From Methylobacterium sp. J-090 (GTDB taxonomy: Bacteria; Pseudomonadota; Alphaproteobacteria; Rhizobiales; Beijerinckiaceae), in the NCBI RefSeq assembly GCF_022829345.1, contig NZ_JAKSXV010000080.1:50142-114141 (forward strand): a stretch of 64,000 nucleotides of DNA, read 5' to 3'. The notes beneath the pieces are model-generated. The model was not told the DNA's origin and ran no database searches. It saw only the letters and a program-made list of their open reading frames with translations. This document shows, one piece after another, positions 27,550-36,828 of the stretch (its first letter is position 1; every line of letters begins with the position of its first letter). The translations under genes were made by a program, and so were the position numbers.

Positions 27550-28728
27550 TCAGGCGGCGAGCGCCGCCACGACGGAATTGAGCACCGGCGCCCCGCGCGG
27601 GGTCGCGGCGATGCGGCCGCCGCCGCTCCGGGCGAGCAGGCCGTCCGCCACGAGGGTCTCGATGCGGCCGGCGTCGAGGGCCTTTCCCTTGAGCGCCGCG
27701 TAACGGGCCGGGTCGATGCCCTCGGCGAGGCGCAGGCCCATCATCAGGAACTCGTCGCCCTGGTCGGCCGGCGACAGGATCTCCGTCTCGACGATGCCGT
27801 GTCCGTCGCGCTCGACCCGCGCGAGCCACGCCTCCGGCGCCCGCTCGGTGACGGTGCCGAGGCGCCCGTCCGGGGCCACGAGGCGGCCATGGGCGCCGGG
27901 GCCGATGCCCGCATACTCGCCGTAGCGCCAGTAGAGCAGGTTGTGGCGCGACTGCGCGCCGGGGCGGGCGTGGTTGGAGATCTCGTACGAGGACAGTCCG
28001 GCCCGGTCGCAGACCTCCTGGGTCACGTCGTAGAGGGCGCGGGCATGGTCGTCGTCGGGCGGCACGAGCCGGCCGGCGGCGGCGAGGCCGAAGAACGGCG
28101 TGCCGGGCTCGATGGTGAGCTGGTAGAGCGACAGGTGCTCGGCCGCCCGGGCGATGGCTTGCCCAAGCTCGGCGCGCCAGGCGGCGACGCTCTGGTCCGG
28201 CCGGGCGTAGATAAGGTCGAACGAGTACCGCTCGAAATGGGTCGCCGCCACGCTCACCGCCGCCATGGCTTCCCGCGCCGTGTGCATCCGGCCGAGGGCC
28301 TTGAGGGAGGCGTCGTCCATGGCCTGGACGCCCAGGGACACCCGGTTGACGCCGGCCGCCCGGTAGCCGCGAAACCGCTCGGCCTCGACGCTGGTCGGAT
28401 TGGCCTCGAGGGTGATCTCGACGTCGGGCGCCGTCGCCCAGGCGCCCGCGATGGCGTCGAGGAGCCCCGCCACGGTGGCGGGACGCATGAGGGAGGGGGT
28501 GCCGCCGCCGAGGAACACGCTGGAGACCGTGCGGCCCGGTGTCCGCGCGGCCATGTGGGCGATCTCGGCCCGGAAGGCGGCGAGGTAGCGGACCTCGTCC
28601 ACGGGCGCGTGGCGCACGTGGCTGTTGAAATCGCAATACGGGCACTTCGCGGCGCAGAAGGGCCAATGGACGTAGACCCCGAAGCCCGCGTCGCGGGTCG
28701 GATGGTCCGGGCCTGTCGGTTCGGTCAT
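27550..28728 (-). CDS. hemW: Radical SAM heme chaperone HemW
   Basis: 392-residue radical SAM protein related to oxygen-independent coproporphyrinogen oxidase, now regarded as a heme chaperone. The 4Fe-4S motif is CAAKCPYCDFNSH, with an extra Cys typical of HemW. It is followed by VFLGGGTPSLM and EANPTSVEAERFRGYRAAGVNRVSLGVQ. In this order of bacteria hemW usually follows rph-rdgB; here two plus-strand genes stand between them. The start is the ATG at 28728. Confidence 0.94.
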   Translation of the reverse strand: MTEPTGPDHPTRDAGFGVYVHWPFCAAKCPYCDFNSHVRHAPVDEVRYLAAFRAEIAHMAARTPGRTVSSVFLGGGTPSLMRPATVAGLLDAIAGAWATAPDVEITLEANPTSVEAERFRGYRAAGVNRVSLGVQAMDDASLKALGRMHTAREAMAAVSVAATHFERYSFDLIYARPDQSVAAWRAELGQAIARAAEHLSLYQLTIEPGTPFFGLAAAGRLVPPDDDHARALYDVTQEVCDRAGLSSYEISNHARPGAQSRHNLLYWRYGEYAGIGPGAHGRLVAPDGRLGTVTERAPEAWLARVERDGHGIVETEILSPADQGDEFLMMGLRLAEGIDPARYAALKGKALDAGRIETLVADGLLARSGGGRIAATPRGAPVLNSVVAALAA

Positions 28729-29012
28729 GGCCGCGATGTGCGCGCGCGCGGGGCGTTTGGCAATCCCGGCCGCGCCCCACTCCACGCGTCCACCTGTGCC
28801 GAACTGAGCCAGTCCGGGCGGTTATTGAGTGAGAAGACGAAGATCCGCTTCAGGCGAGATTAACCAAGTCCGTGCTTACTCACAGACACTTACGGTAAAT
28901 CGTTCCCTCCACGGCGACCCCCGATCCGTTGTCAGGCCCGCGCGGCGCATCCGCGCGGACAGGGCTCGGGCAGGGCTGCCCGAACGGGACCTGCGTAACG
29001 AGTCGAGTCCCC

Positions 29013-30134
29013 ATGACCTATGTCGCGCTCCGCTCGCGCCACTCCCCCCGGCAGGAAAGCCGCCGCCGCCGCAACCGCGTGCTGCTGGCCGCCTCGGTGG
29101 GGGCGCTCGGCCTCGTCGGCGCCGGGCTGTCGGGCCGGGGCGAGACCACCCCACCGCCCGTGAGCGTCGCGGTCGCACCCGAGGCGGCACCGGTGCGCGG
29201 GCGCCCCGCCGATTACGCCTGGATGCTCGATCCCACGCCCGCCCTTCCGGGGGCCGGCCTCGCCGCGTTCGCCCCCCTGGCCCCCGGCTTCCAGCGCACG
29301 GCCATGGCCCCGCCTCCCGAGGTTCTGATCGCCGCCGCCGAACCGGGGCGTGAGGCCGCCATTCCGGCGGCGCAGATCGCTCCGGCGCAGCCGCGCCCTC
29401 AACAGGTCGCCGCGACGCTGCCGCGCCCCGAGCAGGTCGCCGTCTCGATTCCCTTGCCGATCCCCCTGCCGGTGCCGCGCCCGCCGGAGTTCCGGCGCGC
29501 ACCCGTCGCCGTCACCGCGCGCCTGTCCCGGCGTCCGGCCCTGCCCTCGACCCAGAGCGTGTTCCGGGCGGCGGGCGTCGAGGAACCGTCCCTATTCGAC
29601 CGCATCTTCGGCGATGCCCCGGCCCCCACGGCCTACGCCGCCGTGGATGGGGCGTCGGAGGCGATCCCGTCGCGCCAGCGTCTGGTTCCGGCGCCGACCC
29701 TGGGTGCCGGCATCGCGATCTACGACATCACCGCCGGGCGGGTGACCCTGCCCAACGGCGAGGTCCTGGAGGCGCATTCGGGCCTCGGGCCCGCCCAAGA
29801 CAATCCGCGCCACGTGCACCTCACCATGCGGGGCGCGACGCCGCCGGGCACCTACGACCTGCGCGAGCGCGAGGCCCTGTTCCACGGCGTGCGGGCGATC
29901 CGCCTCAACCCCGTGGGCGGTCCCGGTGCGATCCACGGCCGCGTCGGCCTCCTCGCCCACACCTACATGCTGGGACCGAGCGGCGCCTCCAACGGCTGCG
30001 TCGTGTTCCGCGATTACAACCGCTTCCTGCAGGCGTACCTCCGCGGCGAGGTCCAGCGCCTCGTGGTGGTGGCCGGCAACGGCCAGGACGGGCCGCCCGC
30101 GAGCGGGCGCCGCTACGGTCTGCTGGGCCGGTGA
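29013..30134 (+). CDS. DUF2778/Tlde1-type L,D-transpeptidase-like protein
   Basis: 373-residue envelope protein with a basic N terminus and one hydrophobic segment (VLLAASVGALGLVGAGL). A long Pro/Ala/Arg-rich linker (residues about 50-215) leads to a C-terminal domain with AHSGLG, PPGTYDLREREALFHG, GAIHGRVGLLAHTYMLG and SNGCVVFRDYNRF (Cys329). The His/Gly/Cys pattern matches DUF2778, the fold of the Tlde1 L,D-transpeptidase exchange enzymes. Likely acts on peptidoglycan in the periplasm; a housekeeping rather than effector role is inferred from context. Confidence 0.75.
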   Translation: MTYVALRSRHSPRQESRRRRNRVLLAASVGALGLVGAGLSGRGETTPPPVSVAVAPEAAPVRGRPADYAWMLDPTPALPGAGLAAFAPLAPGFQRTAMAPPPEVLIAAAEPGREAAIPAAQIAPAQPRPQQVAATLPRPEQVAVSIPLPIPLPVPRPPEFRRAPVAVTARLSRRPALPSTQSVFRAAGVEEPSLFDRIFGDAPAPTAYAAVDGASEAIPSRQRLVPAPTLGAGIAIYDITAGRVTLPNGEVLEAHSGLGPAQDNPRHVHLTMRGATPPGTYDLREREALFHGVRAIRLNPVGGPGAIHGRVGLLAHTYMLGPSGASNGCVVFRDYNRFLQAYLRGEVQRLVVVAGNGQDGPPASGRRYGLLGR

Positions 30135-30146
30135 ACGGCGGCGGCT

Positions 30147-30183
30147 GATCCGGCGTCCGCTAGATCAAAGCGGACGCCGGATC
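30147..30183. repeat. 15-bp perfect hairpin, possible repeat element or terminator
   Basis: GATCCGGCGTCCGCT (30147-30161) pairs perfectly with 30169-30183 around the loop AGATCAA, starting 12 bases after the preceding stop. No T-tract follows. A second inverted repeat, CGAACTCCG/CGGAGTTCG (30213-30221 and 30241-30249), lies 30 bases on. The pair resembles a dispersed palindromic intergenic element. Confidence 0.5.
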
Positions 30184-30389
30184 GGCAAGCCCGCGCGGCG
30201 CTTGAGGACAACCGAACTCCGCCATTCCGAAGGACTCAAACGGAGTTCGTATGAGACGGAAAACAGCGCGGCCTCGTCGCGATCGCCGCCGTGTTCCACG
30301 TTGAACCGTCGTGTCGCACGCGTCGGATCGGGGCGCTATGTTTCGATATACGGGAGTGAGTCCGTCGAATCGCCCGGGAGGACGCAACC

Positions 30390-30899
30390 ATGGCCGCCAG
30401 CCGACGCGAGATCGTTCCGGATTTTTCGGCCTATCCCGACCTGGTCGTGATCTATCTCGGCATGCGGGTTCGGACCCTGTACGGCATCAAGACCCTACTC
30501 GGATTCGGGCCGCGGATCGCACGGGTCGGTGCGGCCCGGCCCGCCGGCCTGCTGCATTACGAGAACAACATCATCTTCAGTCTGAGACCGCTGCATGTCG
30601 GCATGCGCTGGTACTGGCGCGACATGGACAGCATGGTCGCCTGGGCGAAGTCCGAGCCGCACCGGCAATGGTGGACGGATTTCGTGCGGGATACGCGCGG
30701 CGTCGGCATCTGGCACGAGACTTACCACATGCGGGGCGGCATGGAGGCCATCTACAACGACGTGACCAAGCCCGTCGGGTTCGCCGCGTTCCTGCCCATG
30801 CGGGAGGCCCGTGGATCGTTGGCGGCCCGGCACAGGGCGCACGCCTCGCCGAACCTCGAAGACCTTCCCTCGCAGAACGTGCCGGACCCTTCGCCCTGA
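30390..30899 (+). CDS. DUF4188 (monooxygenase-like) family protein
   Basis: 169-residue protein of the DUF4188 family, which has a dimeric alpha-beta-barrel-like fold related to small heme/aldoxime enzymes. The pattern is DLVVIYLGMRVRTLYGIKTLLGFGPRIARV, a central YWRDMDSMVAWAKSEPHRQWW and GIWHETYHMRGGMEAIYNDV, whose His is a candidate ligand. No signal peptide. GGGAGGAC precedes the ATG. The C-terminal 25 residues are Ala/Pro-rich and not conserved. No biochemical role is assigned. Confidence 0.75.
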   Translation: MAASRREIVPDFSAYPDLVVIYLGMRVRTLYGIKTLLGFGPRIARVGAARPAGLLHYENNIIFSLRPLHVGMRWYWRDMDSMVAWAKSEPHRQWWTDFVRDTRGVGIWHETYHMRGGMEAIYNDVTKPVGFAAFLPMREARGSLAARHRAHASPNLEDLPSQNVPDPSP

Positions 30900-30946
30900 A
30901 CGGGGGGCCTCGTCGCCGACCGTCAGCCCGGCCGCCGCAGGCAGGC

Positions 30947-31582
30947 TCAGGTCGGTCGCCGCAGGCACACTTGGGCCAGGAGCACGAAGGCGCGCGCCCG
31001 GTGCGAGAGAGCCTCGCCCGTCTCCCAATCGACGCCGTGCTTCTCCTCCGACGAGATCTCCCCGAAGGTGCGGTCGTGGCCGTCGGGCAGGAACAGCGGA
31101 TCGTAGCCGAACCCGCTGCCACCGCGCGGCGGCACCACCTGCCCGAACACCCTTCCCTCGAAGGTCTCGGTGTGGCCGTCCGGCCAGGCGATAACGAGAG
31201 CGGAGACGAAGTGCGCCCGGCGCGTGGTGTCGCCGCGCTTGGCCATCTCGGCCGCGACCCGGGCCATGGCCCCGCCGAAATCCTTGGATTCCCCGGCCCA
31301 GCGCGCCGAGAACAGGCCGGGCGCGCCGTCGAGCGCGTTCACGCACAGGCCCGAATCGTCGGCGAAGGCGGGCAGGCCCGAGGCCTGGGCCGCCGCGTTC
31401 GCCTTGATGGCGGCGTTCTCCGAGAACATCGTGCCGGTCTCGTCGGGTTCGGCCAGGCCGAGTTCCCCGGCCGAGACCGCCTCGACGCCGAAGGGCGCCA
31501 GCAACTCGCGCATCTCGACGAGCTTGCCGGCATTGTGGGTCGCGATGACGACCCGGCCCGAGAGGATGCGGTGCTGGCTCAT
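30947..31582 (-). CDS. rdgB: Non-canonical purine NTP pyrophosphatase (RdgB/HAM1)
   Basis: 211-residue house-cleaning enzyme that hydrolyses ITP, XTP and dITP to monophosphates. Family motifs: [18 protein letters not shown] at the N terminus, [44 protein letters not shown] and SHRARAF at the C terminus. Its ATG overlaps the rph stop (ATGA), so they form an operon. Confidence 0.96.
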   Translation of the reverse strand: MSQHRILSGRVVIATHNAGKLVEMRELLAPFGVEAVSAGELGLAEPDETGTMFSENAAIKANAAAQASGLPAFADDSGLCVNALDGAPGLFSARWAGESKDFGGAMARVAAEMAKRGDTTRRAHFVSALVIAWPDGHTETFEGRVFGQVVPPRGGSGFGYDPLFLPDGHDRTFGEISSEEKHGVDWETGEALSHRARAFVLLAQVCLRRPT

Positions 31583-32322
31583 GCGGAGGCCTTCCGGTCG
31601 GGGGCCGGCTGCGCCAGCGCCTGTTTCTGGAGGGCGACGAGGCGCTCGGTGCCGCCCTTGGCGAGGCGCAGGAGCGCCAGGAGTTCCTCTTCCGAGAACG
31701 GCTTGCCCTCGGCGGTACCCTGGACCTCGACGAGGCCTCCGGACCCGGTGATCACGAAGTTGGCGTCGGTCTCGGCGCCCGAATCCTCGGCGTAGTCGAG
31801 GTCGAGCACCGGCACGCCCTTGACGATGCCGCAGGACACCGCTGCCACGTGCTCGCGCAGGGGATCGACGGAGATGATGGAACGGGCGCGCATCCAGGCA
31901 AAACAATCGTGCAGCGCCACCCAGGCGCCCGTGATGGCGGCCGTGCGGGTGCCGCCATCGGCCTGGATCACGTCGCAATCGACGGTGATCTGGCGCTCGC
32001 CCATGGCCGGCAGGTTGGTGACGGCGCGCAAGGATCGGCCGATGAGGCGCTGGATCTCCTGGGTGCGGCCGGACGGCTTACCGGAATTCACCTCGCGCCG
32101 CGTGCGCTCGTGGGTGGCGCGCGGCAGCATGGAATACTCGGCCGTGATCCAGCCCTTGCCGGAGCCGCGCAGCCAGGGCGGCCCGCGCTCTTCGAGGGAA
32201 GCGGTGCACAGCACCCGCGTCTCGCCGAAGGTGACGAGGCAGGAGCCCTCGGCATAGCGGGCGACGGCGCGCTCGAGGGTGACGGTGCGCAGATCGTCGT
32301 TGGCGCGCTTCGAGGGCCGCAT
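31579..32322 (-). CDS. rph: Ribonuclease PH
   Basis: 247-residue phosphorolytic 3'-5' exoribonuclease that trims tRNA 3' ends. Typical blocks: [65 protein letters not shown] and [30 protein letters not shown] stands before the ATG at 32322; a GTG two codons earlier is weaker. Co-transcribed with rdgB. Confidence 0.96.
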   Translation of the reverse strand: MRPSKRANDDLRTVTLERAVARYAEGSCLVTFGETRVLCTASLEERGPPWLRGSGKGWITAEYSMLPRATHERTRREVNSGKPSGRTQEIQRLIGRSLRAVTNLPAMGERQITVDCDVIQADGGTRTAAITGAWVALHDCFAWMRARSIISVDPLREHVAAVSCGIVKGVPVLDLDYAEDSGAETDANFVITGSGGLVEVQGTAEGKPFSEEELLALLRLAKGGTERLVALQKQALAQPAPDRKASA

Positions 32323-32394
32323 CGCCACTCTCCCGGTTGAGATGTCAGGACGCGGCTCTTAGGCGTCGGAGACGGCCCCGGCAACGCCTCCAGC

Positions 32395-32421
32395 GAAAAG
32401 GGGCGCCCGGTCGGGCGCCCC
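32395..32421 (-). terminator. Rho-independent terminator of the His-rich gene
   Basis: Read on the minus strand, a 9-bp stem of GGGGCGCCC type (arms 32400-32408 and 32413-32421) is followed by CTTTTCG. It starts 10 bases beyond the stop of the minus-strand His-rich gene. Confidence 0.7.
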
Positions 32422-32431
32422 TCGTCATGTC

Positions 32432-32752
32432 TCAGTAGAAGTGGCGGCGGCCGTAGCCGTGGTGGTGACCCCGGTGGTGACCGAAGTGACGGCCGAAATG
32501 GTGGCGGCGGTGGCCGTAGTGATGGCCGAAGTGGCGGCGGTGGCCGAAGTGACGGTGGTGATGGCCGCGATGATGACGGCCGTAGCCGCCGTACTGAACC
32601 TCGGTGAGGCCGGCGGCCGGGCCGGCGACCTCGGTGGAAACCATGGCGGGGGCCGCCTGGGCGCCCTGGGGGGCGGCGACGAACATCGCACCGATCATCG
32701 CCAGTACGATGGCCAGGGACCGGATCAGGCCGAAACGGGGTGTGTTGCGCAT
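32432..32752 (-). CDS. Small secreted histidine-rich protein
   Basis: 106-residue protein with a clear signal peptide (LIRSLAIVLAMIGAMFVAAPQGAQA). From residue 60 on it is made almost only of His, Gly, Arg, Phe and Tyr in HHRGHHHRHFGHRR-like blocks. The composition suggests binding of nickel, zinc or copper in the periplasm or outside the cell, but that is inference. AGGAG lies upstream of the ATG, and a terminator follows, so it is a single-gene unit between rph and hrcA. Confidence 0.7.
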   Translation of the reverse strand: MRNTPRFGLIRSLAIVLAMIGAMFVAAPQGAQAAPAMVSTEVAGPAAGLTEVQYGGYGRHHRGHHHRHFGHRRHFGHHYGHRRHHFGRHFGHHRGHHHGYGRRHFY

Positions 32753-32999
32753 ATGGGACTCCTGACGCCACGCGGGGCCGGCCGCGAACCGAGCTCGCAT
32801 TGAACTCGAACTCGGCCGGACAGGTGAGCGGTGTGGAACGCACGATGCGCCGGGACGGCTTCATCGGACGTCGGTTTTTATTTTTGCCGGTTTTCCCGTC
32901 TCCGTGGATTAACGTCGCCGCGCCCTCCCCGGCCGCGTCCCGACGGCGCCTTGTGAAAGGGCCCCCGGGCGGACACAATCGGGGACCAGGGAAACCATC

Positions 33000-34097
33000 G
33001 TGACCGAGCCCGCCCGCCCCTTCTCCTCGTCCCAGCAGATGCAGGTTCTCGCCGCTCTGAACGAGCGCTCCCGCGAGATCTTCCGGCAGATCGTGGAAAG
33101 CTACCTCACCACCGGCGAGCCGGTGGGATCGCGCAACCTCGCGCGCATCCTGCCCATGGCCCTGTCGCCGGCCTCCATCCGCAACGTGATGGCGGATCTG
33201 GAGCATTCCGGGCTCATCTACGCGCCCCACGCCTCCGCCGGGCGGCTGCCCACCGAGCAGGGGCTGCGCTTCTTCGTCGATGCCATGCTCGAACTCGGCG
33301 ATGTGGGCCAGGACGAGCAGGCCCGCATCGAGGCGCAGATGCGGGCGGCGGCCTCCGGGCACACCTTCGAGAGCGCGCTCGCCGAGGCCTCGACCCTGCT
33401 GTCGGGCATCTCGCGCGGGGCCGGCGTGGTGCTGACCACGAAGACCAACGTCCACCTGAAGCACATCGAATTCGTGCGCCTCGATCCCGCCCGGGCCCTG
33501 GTGGTCCTCGTCTCCGACGACGGCTCCGTGGAGAACCGCCTCCTCGACCTGCCGCCGGGATTGCCGGCGAGCGCCCTGCAGGAAGCCTCGAACTACCTCA
33601 ACGCCCGCCTCCAGGGCCGCACCCTCGGGACGCTCCGGGCCGAGATCGAATCCGGCCGCCAGGCGATGAAGCGCGAACTCGACGCCATCACCGAGCGCCT
33701 CGTCGATGCGGGGCTCGCCGTCTCCGTCGGCCCCTCGGACGCCCGCCAGCTCATCGTGCGCGGCCAGGCCAACCTCCTGGACGACCTACGCGCGGTGGAG
33801 GACCTCGAGCGCATCCGCCTGCTGTTCAACGACCTCGAGACCCAGAAGGACGTGATCGAACTTCTGTCCCGGGCCGAGGGCGGCGAGGGCGTGCGCATCT
33901 TCATCGGCTCGGAGAACAAGCTGTTCTCGCTCTCCGGGTCCTCGATGATCGCCGCACCCTTTCGCGATGGGGCGCAGAAGATCGTCGGCGTCGTCGGCGT
34001 CATCGGGCCGACGCGACTGAACTATGCGCGGATCGTCCCGATGGTGGACTACACCGCCCGCGTGGTGTCGGGGCTGCTCGACCGGACCAAGCGGTAG
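33000..34097 (+). CDS. hrcA: Heat-inducible transcription repressor HrcA
   Basis: 365-residue repressor of chaperone genes that binds CIRCE operators. The N-terminal winged helix ([30 protein letters not shown], then [38 protein letters not shown]) and the C-terminal GAF-like dimer domain ([24 protein letters not shown]) are complete. The start is a GTG at 33000. grpE, the usual downstream partner, is not next to it, and I see no CIRCE element upstream. Confidence 0.95.
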   Translation: MTEPARPFSSSQQMQVLAALNERSREIFRQIVESYLTTGEPVGSRNLARILPMALSPASIRNVMADLEHSGLIYAPHASAGRLPTEQGLRFFVDAMLELGDVGQDEQARIEAQMRAAASGHTFESALAEASTLLSGISRGAGVVLTTKTNVHLKHIEFVRLDPARALVVLVSDDGSVENRLLDLPPGLPASALQEASNYLNARLQGRTLGTLRAEIESGRQAMKRELDAITERLVDAGLAVSVGPSDARQLIVRGQANLLDDLRAVEDLERIRLLFNDLETQKDVIELLSRAEGGEGVRIFIGSENKLFSLSGSSMIAAPFRDGAQKIVGVVGVIGPTRLNYARIVPMVDYTARVVSGLLDRTKR

Positions 34098-34105
34098 AAC
34101 GGAAA

Positions 34106-34133
34106 GAGGGCGCCGCCTCGCGGCCGCGCCCTC
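34106..34133. terminator. Hairpin between convergent genes
   Basis: GAGGGCGC (34106-34113) pairs with GCGCCCTC (34126-34133) around a 12-base GC-rich loop. It sits between the convergent hrcA and repeat-protein genes; no T-tract on either side. Confidence 0.4.
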
Positions 34134-34154
34134 CCGGTCACCTGAAGCGGCCGT

Positions 34155-35108
34155 TCAGCCCCGGATCACGTCCACGATCTCGTAGGTGTCGGGATCGACG
34201 ATGACGATGTCGTCGTCGACCAGCACGTAGCGGTAATCCTCGTATTCCGGTGCGATGCGGACGATGTCCGGCGGCAGGTCGTAGAGGGTGTAGCTGCGGG
34301 CGATGGCCGTGCCGACGGTGAGCGCGAAAGCGCCGGCGGCCAGGCGCGGGATGCCGCGGCGGATCACGCTCTGGCGGAACTCCGTGCGCTGCGGCGCGCC
34401 GAGGCGGCCATAGGCTCCCCGGACCGCGCCCCGCTCGCCGCGTCCGCCCCGGTCACCCCGTGCGCCACGATCACCCCTGTCGTCGCGATCCGCCTTGCCG
34501 CCGCGATCGCCCCGGCCGTCGCGATCGCCGCGATCGGCCTTGCCGTCCCGATCCGCCTTGCCATCGCGATCGCCACGATCCGCCTTTCCATCCCGATCCG
34601 CTTTGCCATCCCGATCCGCCTTGCCATCCCGATCCGCCTTGCCATCCCGATCCGCCTTGCCGTCCCGGTCGCCACGGCCGGCCTTGCCGTCGCGGTCGGT
34701 CGGACCGTCCCGGTCCGCCCGGCCCTCGCCCTGCCCGGCGCGGCCCTCGGCGCCCGGACCGGACCGGCCCTCGTCCCCGCCCCGCCCCGCGCCGCCGACC
34801 GGACCGCCGCGCTCGGCGGCGCCACCGGCCGCACCCGCACCCCCTGTGCCCGCGCCGCCCGCGGCCGGACCGCCACGCTCGGCACCGGCGCCTCCCGCCG
34901 CTCCGGCGCCACCGGCCCCTGGGCCGCCTGCCCCGCCGCGCCCGCCGCCGCCGGCCCCGCCGGCTCCCATTCCGGCACCGCCACCGGCGCCACCGGCCCC
35001 CGCTGCGCCGCCACCGGGGCCGCCGCCGGGGCCGCCTTGGCCGAAGGCCGCCGTCGCGCCGATGATCAGGGCCGCGGCCGCGACCGTGCTGCGAAAGAGC
35101 TTGTTCAT
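34155..35108 (-). CDS. Secreted collagen-like repeat protein with DUF1236-like C terminus
   Basis: 317-residue exported protein in three parts. A signal peptide (TVAAAALIIGATAAFGQ) leads into a Gly/Ala-rich region of GGAGGAG type (residues 24-115). A charged tandem-repeat region of DRDGKA/DRGDRDG units follows (about 115-230). The C-terminal domain has YTLYDLPPDIVRIAPEYEDYRYVLVDDDIVIVDPDTYEIVDVI, which matches the DUF1236 pattern of rhizobial envelope proteins. The repeats are encoded by an 18-base DNA repeat and may vary in copy number. Function unknown. Confidence 0.72.
   Translation of the reverse strand: MNKLFRSTVAAAALIIGATAAFGQGGPGGGPGGGAAGAGGAGGGAGMGAGGAGGGGRGGAGGPGAGGAGAAGGAGAERGGPAAGGAGTGGAGAAGGAAERGGPVGGAGRGGDEGRSGPGAEGRAGQGEGRADRDGPTDRDGKAGRGDRDGKADRDGKADRDGKADRDGKADRDGKADRGDRDGKADRDGKADRGDRDGRGDRGGKADRDDRGDRGARGDRGGRGERGAVRGAYGRLGAPQRTEFRQSVIRRGIPRLAAGAFALTVGTAIARSYTLYDLPPDIVRIAPEYEDYRYVLVDDDIVIVDPDTYEIVDVIRG
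34581..34665. repeat. 18-base tandem repeat inside the collagen-like gene
   Basis: An 18-base unit containing GCCATCCCGATCCGC(C/T)TT recurs in direct tandem at least four times with near identity, encoding DRDGKA on the minus strand. Related, less exact copies extend to about 34490 and 34700. Confidence 0.75.
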
Positions 35109-35453
35109 GGATTCGTTTCCTGACCCGTTGATCGACGACGCCGTCCGGCGCCGATGCGCAGCCGCAACGAGGACGCCCGAGAAACCGTTCCGAATTTCTT
35201 CGGCTCGACTGGTGCGAGACCTTCCGTTCGAAGTCGTCCGATGCAACGAAAGCTTGAGCGCATATTCTCCACAACGGCGATGCGCGCCCTCATGGCTGCG
35301 GCGACCGCCGGCCCACCGGAGCCCTTGTGAATTTTTCGCCGAGGCTTAACGTCCCCGCAAAGCGTGCCCGGGCCGGGTCATGCTCAAAAAATGTCATGCT
35401 CAAAAAATAATGAGCCAATCCAAGAACATCCCAAACAAAACAGGGGGAAGCGC
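35109..35453. other. Intergenic region between divergent genes
   Basis: 345 bases with no convincing gene. It holds the presumed promoters of the collagen-like gene and of the symporter gene, plus a 16-base tandem duplication near the right end. Confidence 0.6.
35377..35408. repeat. Perfect 16-base tandem duplication
   Basis: GTCATGCTCAAAAAAT occurs twice back to back (35377-35392 and 35393-35408), 46 bases upstream of the symporter start. The A-tracts are one and a half helical turns apart, which could affect promoter geometry. Confidence 0.8.
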
Positions 35454-36812
35454 ATGTCGGACAGTGCTGGAGTCATGACGCCGAGGCTCGACGAGGCGGC
35501 GGACAATCGCCGCCGGATCAAGGCCATCGTCGCCTCGTCGTCGGGCAACCTCGTCGAGTGGTTCGACTTCTACTGCTACGCCTTCTTCGCCCTGTACTTC
35601 GCGCCGGTGTTCTTCCCCGAGGGCGACGACACCAGCCAGCTCCTGAAATCGGCGGCCGTCTTCGCCGTCGGCTTCTTCATGCGGCCCATCGGCGGCTGGC
35701 TGTTCGGACGTCTCGCCGACCGGCTGGGCCGCAAGAAATCCATGATGATCTCGGTGCTGATGATGTGCGCCGGCTCGCTCATGATCGCCGTGCTGCCGAC
35801 CTATGCCAGCGTCGGTCACCTCGCCCCGGCCCTCCTGCTCCTCGCCCGGATGATCCAGGGCCTGTCGGTGGGCGGCGAGTACGGCACCAGCGCCACCTAC
35901 ATGAGCGAGATCGCCATCAAGGGCCGGCGCGGGTTCTTCGCCTCGTTCCAGTACGTCACCCTCATCGGCGGCCAGCTCCTCGCCTCCCTGGTGCTCATCG
36001 TCCTGCAGGGCTTCCTCACGGCCCAGCAGCTCACCGCCTGGGGCTGGCGCATCCCGTTCGTGATCGGGGCGGTGGCCGCCGTCGTCGCCCTCTACCTGCG
36101 CTCGTCGCTGACCGAGACCGCCACCAAGGCGGACATGAATTCCAAGGAATCCGGCACCTTCGCGGCCCTGTTCAAGCACTGGCGCGCGTTCTGCGTGGTG
36201 CTGGCCTACACCGCCGGCGGTTCTCTAAGCTTCTACACCTTCACCACCTACATGCCGAAGTACCTCTTCAACACGGCGCATATCGACAAGGTGACGGCCT
36301 CGCAGATCTCGACCGCGGCGCTCCTGGTCTACATGATCATCCAGCCGTTCTTCGGCTGGCTGTCGGACCGGATCGGCCGCAAGGCTAACATGCTGCTCTA
36401 CAGCGGCCTCGGCACCCTCATGGTGGTGCCCTTGATGACCACCATCGGCAGCACCACCAACCCGGTCCTGTCCTTCGCTCTCATCATGATCGGCCTGACC
36501 GTGATCAGCTTCTACACGGGCATCTCCGGCATCGTGAAGGCGGAGCTGTTCCCGACCCAGGTGCGGGCGCTCGGCGTCGGCCTGTCCTACGCGGTCGCCA
36601 ACTCCCTGTTCGGCGGCACCGCCGAGGCGGTCGCCCTCTACCTGAAGCAGATCGGTTCGGAGAGCACGTTCTTCTGGTACGTCACCGTGATGCTCGGGAT
36701 CGCCTTCGTCGCCTCGCTGATCATGCCGAACCCCAAGCGCCACGGCTATCTCGACGGCGACGGCACCGTCGAGGAGGCGCTGGGGGCGAAGGCGCGCGTG
36801 GTCCACGCCTGA
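35454..36812 (+). CDS. MHS-family major facilitator symporter (KgtP-like)
   Basis: 452-residue, 12-helix proton symporter of the metabolite:H+ symport family, which includes the alpha-ketoglutarate, dicarboxylate and shikimate carriers. Family signatures: [27 protein letters not shown] at the first helix, [17 protein letters not shown] in loop 2-3, and [17 protein letters not shown] in helix 4-5. CAGGGGG precedes the ATG at 35454. The substrate is probably an organic acid. It stands alone, with the ClC gene convergent downstream. Confidence 0.9.
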   Translation: MSDSAGVMTPRLDEAADNRRRIKAIVASSSGNLVEWFDFYCYAFFALYFAPVFFPEGDDTSQLLKSAAVFAVGFFMRPIGGWLFGRLADRLGRKKSMMISVLMMCAGSLMIAVLPTYASVGHLAPALLLLARMIQGLSVGGEYGTSATYMSEIAIKGRRGFFASFQYVTLIGGQLLASLVLIVLQGFLTAQQLTAWGWRIPFVIGAVAAVVALYLRSSLTETATKADMNSKESGTFAALFKHWRAFCVVLAYTAGGSLSFYTFTTYMPKYLFNTAHIDKVTASQISTAALLVYMIIQPFFGWLSDRIGRKANMLLYSGLGTLMVVPLMTTIGSTTNPVLSFALIMIGLTVISFYTGISGIVKAELFPTQVRALGVGLSYAVANSLFGGTAEAVALYLKQIGSESTFFWYVTVMLGIAFVASLIMPNPKRHGYLDGDGTVEEALGAKARVVHA

Positions 36813-36828
36813 TCCGTGGGGCGACGGT

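Noticed and set aside
34490..34700. CRISPR-like tandem repeats
   Set aside because: Units of 18 bases abut without spacers and encode an in-frame protein repeat; no cas genes.
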